A DNA stretch of 45,944 nucleotides. It comes from Eubacteriaceae bacterium (GTDB lineage Bacteria; Bacillota; Clostridia; Peptostreptococcales; Anaerovoracaceae). Each line of letters starts with the position of its first letter. Position 1 is the stretch's first letter. This document shows, piece by piece, positions 1 to 9,928 of the stretch. The stretch lies in NCBI GenBank assembly GCA_902362805.1, contig CABIXY010000003.1:1-45944 (forward strand), read 5' to 3'. The position numbers and the translations under genes are program-made. Under the pieces are notes generated by a model, which made no database searches, was not told where the DNA came from, and saw only the letters and a list, made by a program, of their open reading frames with translations.

Positions 1-143
1 ACTAAGCAAGGTCTTAAGAGACAATGCGGAGGGTATGATCTATGATTTCAACCGAGAAACCAGAAAAAAGCAATTTACTGAAGTTTTTTAACAGAAGTAG
101 ATTCTCAAAAGACCGGTTTAAACGCTAAACCGGCAGTTCACTT
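1..143 (+). other. 3' end of 16S-23S rRNA spacer
   Basis: This is the sequence upstream of the 23S 5' end and is probably the end of an internal transcribed spacer. I see no tRNA in it. An inverted repeat (CCGGTTTA / TAAACCGG, about 114-132) lies just before the 23S. The bases next to the 23S start (CACTTGGTCAAGTG) are complementary to the 23S 3' flank, as expected for the pre-23S processing stalk. Confidence 0.7.
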
Positions 144-3029
<2,886 letters not shown>

Positions 3030-3107
3030 GTGGTTTCAAGGAAGGTTTGCAAGTTAGGCGTTATTCAGGCCTGGGGGTACCCAGACAACAGAAGAAAAAG
3101 AAGAAAT

Positions 3108-3221
3108 CCGGTGACTACAGCGGGGAGGGCACACCTGTTCCCATCTCGAACACAGCAGTTAAGCTCCCCAGCGCTGATGATACTTGGCGGGCAGCCGCCT
3201 GGGAAAGCAGGTCGTTGCCGG
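3108..3221 (+). rRNA. 5S ribosomal RNA
   Basis: About 114 nt. It begins CCGGTGACTACAGCGG and ends GTCGTTGCCGG, so the two ends pair as helix I. It contains the conserved CACACCTGTTCCCATCTCGA loop region and GAACACAGCAGTTAAGCTC. It follows the 23S by about 80 nt, which is the standard rRNA operon order, and is followed at once by an intrinsic terminator. Ends are approximate. Confidence 0.95.
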
Positions 3222-3230
3222 TTTCTGTAA

Positions 3231-3261
3231 AAAAGACAATCCAGTAGGGTTGTCTTTTTTT
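3231..3261 (+). terminator. rRNA operon intrinsic terminator
   Basis: A 12-bp stem, AAAAGACAATCC (3231-3242) with GGGTTGTCTTTT (3247-3258), has one G-U pair, the tetraloop AGTA and a following T-run. It ends the rRNA operon 9 nt after the 5S. Confidence 0.93.
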
Positions 3262-3374
3262 AGCTGCCGCAGGCAGCGTCAGAAACGGGACAGCGCAGCG
3301 AACAGGGTGAGCGGAGGAACGCCCGCTGGGAGTGCTGCCGGTTATACACAGGTGAGATAGCCAGATAATATCAG

Positions 3375-3403
3375 CCCCTTGCAGATTGCAGGGGAATTTT
3401 TTT
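3375..3403 (+). terminator. second terminator-like hairpin after the rRNA operon
   Basis: CCCC-t-TGCA pairs with TGCAGGGG (one bulged T, loop GAT) and is followed by AATTTTTTTAT. It could be a back-up rRNA terminator. No gene lies between it and the first terminator. Confidence 0.6.
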
Positions 3404-3432
3404 ATGATGTGCAAAGGGACCATGTGAAAGAA

Positions 3433-3477
3433 AAATCTGCCAGAAAAGCATAAAAAACAGGAGATTCTGGCAGATTT
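3433..3477. repeat. AAATCTGCC inverted repeat, copy A
   Basis: AAATCTGCCAGAA (3433-3445) is perfectly complementary to TTCTGGCAGATTT (3465-3477), with a 19-nt A-rich loop. The same arms recur in copy B about 220 bp downstream. The origin is unknown; it may be a remnant of a small extragenic repeat family. Confidence 0.7.
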
Positions 3478-3651
3478 CGCAATTTGGAGAGGGTATATTA
3501 GCAAAAGGCAGGATAAATAACAGGAAAATTTAATTGATATTACGATGTAATTTTCATGTTAGATATGATTTTTAGCTGGAATTTTGGGGGAATACCATGA
3601 CAGTGTGTTTTGAGAAAGATTCTACGCCAAAGAAATTCTTGGAAAATAAAA

Positions 3652-3697
3652 AAATCTGCCAGAATCAAGACCTAAATTGAACAATTCAGGCAGATTT
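3652..3697. repeat. AAATCTGCC inverted repeat, copy B
   Basis: AAATCTGCCAGAAT (3652-3665) pairs with ATTCAGGCAGATTT (3684-3697) with one mismatch and is followed by CTCTGTTTTT. It has the same arms as copy A but a different loop. The surrounding stretch 3404-3958 is AT-rich and I see no gene in it. Confidence 0.65.
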
Positions 3698-3958
3698 CTC
3701 TGTTTTTGACTGACATGTACTGGGTGTGGGTATGGTAGAAACGGTTAGTGTAAAATAGTTGTGGGGTTTTCAAGAGAAAAAAATATAGAGGTCAACAAAT
3801 TGTGATGGGATTGACAAAAAATTCTGGAGGGGTTCAAGACAACAAATGCAGATCTTGTAATAGATGAGACCATATCAGGGCATTTTAACTTCCCTGACTT
3901 AAGACATCATCGCAGGCATAGGCGGAGTTTAATCTTTTCTTTTCTCAGAGGTTGATTT

Positions 3959-4228
3959 ATGTTATAATAAACGCTGTAATCTAAGCAGCTTCGCTGTAAG
4001 GAAGCGTTTATTGAATCGCATGCTGCGACTGTATATATAAAGGAATGCATGCGGTATAATGGTTCCACGATCCTACGACGTTGCCTTTTTGCCCCAAGCT
4101 TGCTTGGCTAGGCAAAACGGACAGCGCAGGGAGCGAAGCGACCGTAGGAGTATTGCGTAAGCAATACGTTGTCGCAAGGTAGGAACCAGTGAAACACGAC
4201 TTCTGAGTGCATTTTTAAAGGAATCGTC
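3959..4228 (+). repeat. 270-bp tandem structured element, copy 1
   Basis: First of two head-to-tail copies. Each contains an 8-bp stem TAAACGCT/AGCGTTTA around an inner CAGC-TTC-GCTG hairpin. Next comes a promoter-like TTGAAT (4011-4016), 17 bp, then TATATA (4034-4039). A branched fold follows: TGGTTCC (4060-4066) pairs with GGAACCA (4182-4188), enclosing TTTTGCC..GGCAAAA with an inner CCAAG/CTTGG, an ACGG/CCGT stem, and a perfect 7-bp hairpin GTATTGC-GTAA-GCAATAC (4150-4167) with a GNRA-type loop. This suggests a structured non-coding RNA rather than protein. The short minus-strand ORF over it is not credible. I do not recognise an Rfam family. Confidence 0.75.
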
Positions 4229-4498
4229 ATGTTATAATAAACGCTGTAATCTAAGCAGCTTCGCTGTAAGGAAGCGTTTATTGAATCGCATGCTGCAACT
4301 GTATATCTAAAGGAATGCATGTGGTATAATGGTTCCACGATCCTACGACGTTGCCTTTTTGCTCCAAGCTTACTTGGCTAGGCAAAACGGACAGCGCAGG
4401 GAGCGAAGCGACCGTAGGAGTATTGCGTAAGCAATACGTTGTCGCGAGGTAGGAACCATTGAAACAGGACGTTCGATTCCACTTTTAGAGGAATCGTC
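4229..4498 (+). repeat. 270-bp tandem structured element, copy 2
   Basis: Second copy at an exact 270-bp period. About the first 240 bp differ from copy 1 at only a handful of positions. The last 30 bp diverge except for a conserved GGAATCGTCATG end. One difference turns a C-G pair in the TTTTGCC stem into U-G and another lies in a hairpin loop, so both changes keep the fold. The copy has TTGAAT-N17-TATCTA in the promoter position. It ends about 40 bp before the small ORF that heads the tmk operon, and a third TATAAG-like start follows it at 4503. Confidence 0.75.
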
Positions 4499-4539
4499 AT
4501 GGTATAAGGAGTTTTTGGGTGAAAGGGAGGTATTAATAA

Positions 4540-4650
4540 ATGATGCTGTTTTTAAAAGTTATATTTTGTGTACTGCTCTGTTGCCCGTTGGCTTATGTTG
4601 TAACATATCTTTTTACAAAAATCGTTGATGATGCCACAAAGAAGCATTAG
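4540..4650 (+). CDS. 36-residue membrane micro-protein upstream of tmk
   Basis: ATG at 4540 or 4543 follows a good GGGAGG site (4525-4530). The product has a single hydrophobic segment (LFLKVIFCVLLCCPLAYVV) followed by a charged tail KIVDDATKKH. Its stop is part of the sequence that provides the AGGAGA ribosome binding site of tmk, 10 nt upstream of the tmk start, so the two are probably co-transcribed and translationally linked. No function can be assigned from sequence. It is a short single-pass protein that may be conserved with tmk in related Clostridia, which I cannot verify here. Confidence 0.65.
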   Translation: MMLFLKVIFCVLLCCPLAYVVTYLFTKIVDDATKKH

Positions 4651-4660
4651 GAGATACATT

Positions 4661-5290
4661 ATGGACAGAGGACTTTTTATCACACTGGAAGGACCAGACG
4701 GTTCAGGAAAGTCAACGCAAATTGAATATTTAAGAGAATATTTTCACGATCAAGGAATTGAGACGATACTGACCAGAGAACCTGGAGGTACGGAGATTGG
4801 TGAAAAGCTTCGAGAAATCATTCTGGACAAGGCAAACAGCGACATGTGTGATATGGCAGAAGCACTGCTTTATGCAGCTTCCAGGGCCCAACATGTGAAA
4901 CAACTGATAAAACCGGCCTTAGAGGCGGGGAAAGTCGTAGTCTGCGATCGGTTTATAGACTCCAGCATCGCTTACCAGGGATACGGAAGAAAGTTGGGAG
5001 ACGCAGTGCGTGTTATCAATGAGTTTGCCGTGGATGGATGCATGCCGGATATTACCTTTTTGTTGGAGCTTTCACCTGAAATCGGAAAGTCGCGGATTAA
5101 GTCCGAAATCCAGGACAGACTGGAACAAGAGAAGATTGAATTTCACAACAGAGTTTATGCGGGATACAGAGAAATTGCAAAGTTCTATCCGCAGCGTTTT
5201 GTGGAGATTGATGCAGGGAGAGATAAACTTACGATTAAAAAGGATATTCTTGAATGCATCGAAAAAATTTTAACAGGCAGGTTTTTTTAA
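4661..5290 (+). CDS. tmk: thymidylate kinase (dTMP kinase)
   Basis: Phosphorylates dTMP to dTDP with ATP in the cytoplasm, the last committed step to dTTP. The protein is 209 aa, the usual length. The P-loop EGPDGSGKST is at residues 10-19, the EPGGT motif follows, and the dTMP-binding DRFIDSSIAYQGYGR is in mid-protein. The LID region has DRLEQEKIEFHNR. I chose ATG 4661 because the protein then starts MDRGLFITLEG right before the P-loop and has AGGAGA upstream. An in-frame extension to 4625 would overlap the upstream micro-ORF. Its stop overlaps the holB start (TAATG), showing translational coupling in a nucleotide/replication operon. Confidence 0.96.
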   Translation: MDRGLFITLEGPDGSGKSTQIEYLREYFHDQGIETILTREPGGTEIGEKLREIILDKANSDMCDMAEALLYAASRAQHVKQLIKPALEAGKVVVCDRFIDSSIAYQGYGRKLGDAVRVINEFAVDGCMPDITFLLELSPEIGKSRIKSEIQDRLEQEKIEFHNRVYAGYREIAKFYPQRFVEIDAGRDKLTIKKDILECIEKILTGRFF

Positions 5291-6099
5291 TGTCATTACG
5301 TGATTACAGTGAATATCAGAGATTGATCGAGAGGATTAGCAGAACCATTGTCAATGGGAACATATCACATGCGTATATTATTGAAGGAGATAGCTGCATC
5401 GATAAAGAGGCCTTTGCTAAGGACTTTATCAAAGCGGTGCTATGTCTGGAAGAATTAGGCGTCGGCTGTGACAGATGTGTAAATTGCCGAAAGATTGATC
5501 ATGATAATTATGAAGACTTATACATCCTGCGCGCTGATGATTTGTCTCTGAAAGATGCAGCCGTTTCAGGACTACAGGAAAACTTAAAGAACAAACCCTC
5601 TGCTGGCAGCCGTAATGTTGCAATTATTGAAGGTGCGGATTCCATGACGCCGAGGGCGCAGAACAGGCTGCTGAAGACATTGGAGGAACCAAATCCAGGC
5701 ACTATAATCATTTTACTCTCGGAAAATACAGAGAATTTGCTGCAGACGATTACGTCCCGCTGCATCATATATCGACTTGGAAATTTTGTGCACAACAACC
5801 AAAATGATAAAATGACCTTTGCGCAAAAAATCATGGACATGGTCATAGACGGAGCCTATTTTTGTGATTTGAAAGACACACTGACCAAAGGTGTAAAAGA
5901 CAGAAAAGAAGCTTTTATGCTGTTGGATGGTCTTGAAAGGCTGTTCAGCCGTGCCATGGCTGGAGATGGAACAGGCGCAATGCGGAAAGAAAAGATTATT
6001 GAAAATGTAAAATACGTTGAAGAAGCAAGGCGAGATCTGCTGGCCAACGTCAACTATAAATATGCAATCAGAAATTTAATTCTGAAAATTGGAGGATAA
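5290..6099 (+). CDS. holB: DNA polymerase III delta-prime subunit
   Basis: Clamp-loader subunit delta-prime, an AAA+ family protein of 269 aa. It shows the zinc module Cys52, Cys60, Cys63, Cys66, the ADSMTPRAQNRLLKTLEEP segment (sensor/Walker B region) and the SRC motif (TSRCIIYRL). A canonical GxxGxGK P-loop is absent, as is normal for delta-prime subunits. The start is ATG 5290, overlapping the tmk stop. An upstream in-frame ATG at 5254 lies inside tmk and is less likely. It sits between tmk and ricT, the order found in Bacillus and many Clostridia. Confidence 0.93.
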   Translation: MSLRDYSEYQRLIERISRTIVNGNISHAYIIEGDSCIDKEAFAKDFIKAVLCLEELGVGCDRCVNCRKIDHDNYEDLYILRADDLSLKDAAVSGLQENLKNKPSAGSRNVAIIEGADSMTPRAQNRLLKTLEEPNPGTIIILLSENTENLLQTITSRCIIYRLGNFVHNNQNDKMTFAQKIMDMVIDGAYFCDLKDTLTKGVKDRKEAFMLLDGLERLFSRAMAGDGTGAMRKEKIIENVKYVEEARRDLLANVNYKYAIRNLILKIGG

Positions 6100-6103
6100 A
6101 TAA

Positions 6104-7033
6104 ATGGTAAGAGTAGCAGGCGTTAGATTTAAAAATGCCGGAAAAGTATATTACTTCGACCCAGATCAGTTCGAAGTAAAATTGAATGATAATGTTATCG
6201 TGGAGACGGCCAGGGGGCTGGAATTCGGCACGGTTACAATGGAAATAACAGAAATAAAAGAGGACGATGTGGTGCAGCCTCTGAAGAAAATTATCAGAAT
6301 CGCGTGCGAAGAGGATGAAAAGCGCCATCAAGAAAATGAGAAGAAAAAATCAAAAGCGCTGAGTCTCTGTCAAGAAAAGATAGAGAAACACGGATTAGAG
6401 ATGAAACTCATCGATGTGGAGTATACTTTTGATAATAATAAGATTATTTTTTATTTTACTGCGGACGGAAGAGTGGATTTTAGGGAGTTAGTGAAAGACC
6501 TGGCCAGCGTATTCAAGATGCGAATCGAACTTAGACAGATTGGCGTCAGAGATGAAGCGAAAATGTTAGGCGGAATCGGCTCCTGCGGCAAAAGTCTCTG
6601 CTGCAGCACTTGGCTTTCGGACTTTGAGCCGGTATCTATCAAAATGGCGAAGGTACAGAACCTTTCTCTCAACCCGACCAAAATTTCTGGCATCTGCGGA
6701 AGACTGATGTGCTGTCTCAAGTATGAAAATGACGTATATATGGAACTGCGCAAAGGTTTGCCTGACCATGGAGAAAAGGTAAAAACAAAAGATGGTATGG
6801 GAAAAGTCGTGGATACGAATATCCTGGAGAGCAAAGTCAAAGTAAGACTTTATACCAATGAAAAAGACGATGACGGTGAAGCAAAGCTGGGAACTGATAT
6901 CTATACTTACAAAAAAGATGAAATTAAGAGATTAGGACAGCATAAGAAACATAATAATACTAATACCAACAATATTCTTGAAGAAGTCGATGAAGAATAT
7001 ATCGACGAATTGAAAGAATTGATAAAGGAATAG
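6104..7033 (+). CDS. ricT: PSP1-domain protein RicT (YaaT)
   Basis: 309-aa member of the PSP1/YaaT family. In Bacillus subtilis RicT forms the RicA-RicF-RicT complex, which binds [4Fe-4S] clusters and FAD and affects RNase Y mRNA processing, biofilm formation and sporulation. The family cysteines are visible: Cys161, Cys166, Cys167, Cys198, Cys203 and Cys204 in GSCGKSLCC and GICGRLMCC. An N-terminal VRVAGVRFKNAGKVYYFDP strand region is followed by the PSP1 core. The C-terminal tail is lysine- and aspartate-rich. The start is preceded by GGAGGATAAATA, and the gene sits 4 nt after holB in the same operon. Confidence 0.93.
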   Translation: MVRVAGVRFKNAGKVYYFDPDQFEVKLNDNVIVETARGLEFGTVTMEITEIKEDDVVQPLKKIIRIACEEDEKRHQENEKKKSKALSLCQEKIEKHGLEMKLIDVEYTFDNNKIIFYFTADGRVDFRELVKDLASVFKMRIELRQIGVRDEAKMLGGIGSCGKSLCCSTWLSDFEPVSIKMAKVQNLSLNPTKISGICGRLMCCLKYENDVYMELRKGLPDHGEKVKTKDGMGKVVDTNILESKVKVRLYTNEKDDDGEAKLGTDIYTYKKDEIKRLGQHKKHNNTNTNNILEEVDEEYIDELKELIKE

Positions 7034-7037
7034 CAGG

Positions 7038-7778
7038 ATGAGTTTACGTCTGGATGAGATCGGATTTGGAAAGCTGAAGATTTTTCAAAATCCAGAAGAA
7101 TTTTGCTATGGAGTAGATGCCGTCCTATTGGCGGGATTCGCGGCTGAGGGCGCAGCAAAAAGACAGTGTCGATGCCGAATCATGGATCTGGGTACTGGGA
7201 CGGGGATCGTTCCCTTGATTCTATCGCACAAGACAGAGGCTTCACTAATTGGCGGAATCGAGGTACAGGAGAACTCTTACAGGCTGGCAGTAAAAAATGC
7301 GCAGTACAACGACTTAACTGAGCGCGTTCAGTTCTTCCATGGTGATGTAAAAGAGTTTTCTCATGGCGATTGGGCAGGAACTTTTGATATAGTTACATCA
7401 AACCCTCCATATACGGAAGGCGCAGGGGGGATTGAGAGCAGCAACAAAGCGAAGGCTATCGCCAGGCATGAAAGCACAGCGTCCCTAGATGACTTTGTCA
7501 GGACGGCGGCGAACCTGCTCAAAGACAAAGGGGACTTTTACATGGTTCATAGGCCTTCCCGGCTGGTGGATATCTGCGAGAGCTGCAGACGGCATCGCTT
7601 AGAACCCAAAGAACTCTGTTTTATCAGCGGCAAACCCTTTGAAAGAGCAAATATCATATTAATTCACTGTACAAGGAATGGGAATCCGCAGCTGCGAATA
7701 TTAGACCCATTATTTGTACATAATGAAGATGGAAGTTATTCTCAGCAAATACTAAAATTATATGAGAAATTACCTTGA
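7038..7778 (+). CDS. tRNA1(Val) A37 N6-methyltransferase-like protein (TrmN6/YabB)
   Basis: 246-aa class I SAM-dependent methyltransferase. The SAM-binding motif DLGTGTGIVPL begins at residue 50. The catalytic motif of adenine-N6 methyltransferases, NPPY (residues 122-125, SNPPYTEGAGG), is intact. The N-terminus (LDEIGFGKLKIFQNPEEFCYGVDAVLL) is typical of the YfiC/TrmN6 group. It follows ricT by 4 nt, as yabB follows yaaT in Bacillus, though yabA is missing between them here. It probably methylates a tRNA adenine. The exact tRNA substrate is inferred from the family. Confidence 0.9.
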   Translation: MSLRLDEIGFGKLKIFQNPEEFCYGVDAVLLAGFAAEGAAKRQCRCRIMDLGTGTGIVPLILSHKTEASLIGGIEVQENSYRLAVKNAQYNDLTERVQFFHGDVKEFSHGDWAGTFDIVTSNPPYTEGAGGIESSNKAKAIARHESTASLDDFVRTAANLLKDKGDFYMVHRPSRLVDICESCRRHRLEPKELCFISGKPFERANIILIHCTRNGNPQLRILDPLFVHNEDGSYSQQILKLYEKLP

Positions 7779-7783
7779 AACGG

Positions 7784-7812
7784 TTGCTATTATATGGTAA
7801 AAACGGTATAAT
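7784..7812 (+). promoter_or_regulatory. sigma-A-type promoter upstream of the 7844 gene
   Basis: TTGCTA (7784-7789), 17 bp, TATAAT (7807-7812). It starts a few bases after the trmN6 stop and about 30 bp before the start codon of the next gene. Confidence 0.6.
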
Positions 7813-7843
7813 ACTCCATAGACGGGATAAGGAGGTTCTGACT

Positions 7844-8197
7844 ATGATAACAATCAATGTAAAATCAGCATTAATATACTTGCTGTTCATTGCACTCATT
7901 ATTTTGGTCGTTTATCTTACTTTGTTGGCAAAGAACCTGATTAAGACAATAAAGGAAACAAACAAGATATTGGCGGACACTTCAGTGATATCTGGAATTG
8001 CGGCAGAAAAGGCGACACAGGTTGACGCCATCGTCGACGATGTGCAGTCAGCAGTTTCCGATTTATCACAAGCCGTAAAGGGACAGCAGAATTTTGTCGG
8101 CGCCCTTTCTAATATCGTAAAGGCTTTAGGCTCTTTGGTCGCCATCTTTAAGAAAGATGCTGACGAAGGGGAGACTGCCAAAAAAAGAAAAAAGTAG
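7844..8197 (+). CDS. small membrane protein with DUF948-like layout
   Basis: 117 aa from ATG 7844, which has GGAGG at 7831-7835. An N-terminal transmembrane helix (LIYLLFIALIILVVYLTLLA, about residues 9-28) is followed by a long polar helix (LIKTIKETNKILADTSVIS..QVDAIVDDVQSAVSDL) and a lysine-rich tail (AKKRKK). This is the layout of DUF948/YtxG-type proteins of Bacillota, but the assignment rests on architecture only. It is transcribed from its own promoter and lies upstream of abrB; a link between them is not shown. An in-frame start at 7775 would read through the promoter and is rejected. Confidence 0.75.
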   Translation: MITINVKSALIYLLFIALIILVVYLTLLAKNLIKTIKETNKILADTSVISGIAAEKATQVDAIVDDVQSAVSDLSQAVKGQQNFVGALSNIVKALGSLVAIFKKDADEGETAKKRKK

Positions 8198-8224
8198 TTT
8201 ATTCGGTTTGAAAGGAGTTTTGTT

Positions 8225-8467
8225 ATGAAAGCAACAGGGATTGTAAGACCAGTGGATGCTCTCGGTAGAGTGGTAATACCAGTAGAACTTAGAAGAAATT
8301 TAGGAATTAAGACAGAGGATTCCTTGGAAATTTTTGTAGATGGCCAATACATCATGCTGAAGAAGTATGAACCATCATGCGTATTCTGCGGTGAAGTGAA
8401 TGATGTAAAGCTTATCCATGGCAAGACAGTTTGTTCTAAATGTATCGAGGAAATGAAGAAATTATAA
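8225..8467 (+). CDS. AbrB/SpoVT-family transition-state regulator
   Basis: 80-aa DNA-binding protein. Residues 1-50 form the AbrB swapped-hairpin domain (GIVRPVDALGRVVIPVELRR, then LGIKTEDSLEIFVDG). The C-terminal third has four cysteines, Cys52, Cys55, Cys70 and Cys73 (CVFC, CSKC), a zinc-knuckle-like ending seen in many clostridial AbrB proteins. The family represses stationary-phase and sporulation genes during growth; the targets here are unknown. An AAGGAG site precedes the ATG and a terminator follows. Confidence 0.9.
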   Translation: MKATGIVRPVDALGRVVIPVELRRNLGIKTEDSLEIFVDGQYIMLKKYEPSCVFCGEVNDVKLIHGKTVCSKCIEEMKKL

Positions 8468-8480
8468 ATCGCATGGAGGA

Positions 8481-8506
8481 AAGCCTGAACAGCCAGGCTT
8501 TTTTTC
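8481..8506 (+). terminator. intrinsic terminator after abrB-type gene
   Basis: AAGCCTG (8481-8487) pairs with CAGGCTT (8494-8500), followed by a T-run. Confidence 0.88.
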
Positions 8507-8514
8507 ATCTTTTG

Positions 8515-8543
8515 TTGAAAAAAGGGGGAATAATTAGTATACT
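8515..8543 (+). promoter_or_regulatory. murA promoter
   Basis: TTGAAA (8515-8520), 17 bp, TATACT (8538-8543). Two further TATAAT hexamers follow within about 20 bp (first at 8549), so the start point could vary. Confidence 0.65.
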
Positions 8544-8580
8544 GTTAGTATAATAGTATAATAGCTAATGGAGGAGAGAA

Positions 8581-9846
8581 GTGGCGAAATTTTTAGTTCA
8601 GAAAAGTGAGCCATTAAATGGAGAAGTAGTAATCAGTGGTGCAAAAAATGCAGTACTTCCGTTGATGGCAGCTGCCATTTTGGCAGAGGACAAATGTGTA
8701 ATCAGAGACGTGCCGGCACTTCGTGACGTAGATGTCATGAAAGAAATCTTAAAGTCTCTTGGTTCCAGAATTAAAGAAATAGAAGAATCAGTAATTGAGA
8801 TAGAAACAAAAGAAATCCTGAGCAACGAGGCTGACTTTGACTTGGTCAGCAAGATGAGGGCGTCCTTTTTAGTTATGGGACCTTTGCTTGCTAGAGTTGG
8901 CAGAGCAAAAGTTCACTCGCCAGGAGGATGCACCATCGGCGCCAGACCGATTGACTTACACCTAAAGGGATTTGAAGCTTTAGGCGCAGAAATCATCGTA
9001 AAAGACAATTATGTGGAAGCCGTTGCAGGCGAAGAGGGGCTCATTGGAAGCAGTATTTACTTGGACTTTCCAAGTGTAGGAGCGACAGAAAACATTATGA
9101 CTGCCGCTGTGCTTGCCAAAGGAACCACCTACATCGAAAACGCAGCGGAAGAACCCGAAATTGTCGACCTTGCAAATTTTCTCAACAAAATGGGTGCAAG
9201 GATCAAAGGTGCTGGAACAGATACCATCAAAATTGAAGGTGTAGAACATCTGCGAGGTTCAGAACATACGGTGATTCCGGATCGGATTGAAACCGGTACC
9301 TTTATGCTGGCAGCAGCCATTACCCACGGACAGCTGCTGATTAGAAATGTGGTTCCAGACCACGTGAAACCGATCACGGCAAAATTGCGTGAATGCGGTG
9401 TCACTGTCGAAATGTCTGATGAAGGGATGTATGTATTAGCTGATGACCGGGATTTGGTTTCAACCGACATCAAGACCCTTCCATACCCAGGCTTCCCGAC
9501 AGATATTCAATCACCGTTCATGGCATTCCTGACGACGGTCAACGGCTCCAGCAATGTCATTGAAACTGTCTTTGAAAACAGATTTATGCATGTAGCAGAA
9601 CTGAACCGTATGGGTGCCAATATCAAAACCGAAGGCAACCGTGCGATGATTCAGGGGGGAAAAATGCTGGAAGGCGCCCAGGTTATCGCGACGGACTTAA
9701 GAGCCGGAGCGGCACTGGTTCTTGCAGGTCTGGTAGCACAGGGAACTACAGAAATTTCCGAAATCTACCACATTGAGCGTGGTTACGAGAAATTCGTCGA
9801 AAAATTCAGAGCTTTGGGAGCAAATATCCTCAGGCTGGAAGACTAG
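8581..9846 (+). CDS. murA: UDP-N-acetylglucosamine 1-carboxyvinyltransferase (MurA)
   Basis: First committed step of peptidoglycan synthesis: transfers enolpyruvate from PEP to UDP-GlcNAc in the cytoplasm. The protein is 421 aa, standard for the family. The substrate-binding Lys22-Asn23 (SGAKNAVLPL) and the catalytic cysteine Cys117 in GGCTIGARPIDLH are present. Cys, not Asp, means the fosfomycin-sensitive form of the loop. The C-terminal RAGAALVLAGLVAQG segment is also typical. The start is GTG at 8581 after GGAGAGAA. Many Clostridia have two murA paralogues; this is one, and which one cannot be told here. It is monocistronic, with its own promoter and terminator. Confidence 0.96.
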   Translation: MAKFLVQKSEPLNGEVVISGAKNAVLPLMAAAILAEDKCVIRDVPALRDVDVMKEILKSLGSRIKEIEESVIEIETKEILSNEADFDLVSKMRASFLVMGPLLARVGRAKVHSPGGCTIGARPIDLHLKGFEALGAEIIVKDNYVEAVAGEEGLIGSSIYLDFPSVGATENIMTAAVLAKGTTYIENAAEEPEIVDLANFLNKMGARIKGAGTDTIKIEGVEHLRGSEHTVIPDRIETGTFMLAAAITHGQLLIRNVVPDHVKPITAKLRECGVTVEMSDEGMYVLADDRDLVSTDIKTLPYPGFPTDIQSPFMAFLTTVNGSSNVIETVFENRFMHVAELNRMGANIKTEGNRAMIQGGKMLEGAQVIATDLRAGAALVLAGLVAQGTTEISEIYHIERGYEKFVEKFRALGANILRLED

Positions 9847-9856
9847 CGGATAAACG

Positions 9857-9884
9857 AGCAGACCGGATGCGGTCTGCTTTTTTG
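9857..9884 (+). terminator. murA terminator
   Basis: AGCAGACC pairs with GGTCTGCT (loop GGATGC), followed by TTTTTG. A second short stem AGTGGC/GCCACT with TTTT lies at about 9894-9912, next to the convergent spoIID stop. Confidence 0.88.
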
Positions 9885-9928
9885 TTTAATGCGGAGTGGC
9901 ACAGCCACTTTTTAATGGTTCAGCCAAA

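Noticed and set aside
4108..4338. 76-codon minus-strand ORF across the 270-bp repeats
   Set aside because: It exists only because the repeat is duplicated, has no ribosome binding site, and its residues show no domain pattern. The RNA fold explains the conservation better.
3959..4498. CRISPR array
   Set aside because: Only two long 270-bp units, no short regularly spaced repeats or spacers and no cas genes nearby.
4625..4660. Longer N-terminus of tmk from ATG 4625
   Set aside because: It would overlap the upstream micro-ORF and add residues before the P-loop not seen in the family; ATG 4661 has its own ribosome binding site.
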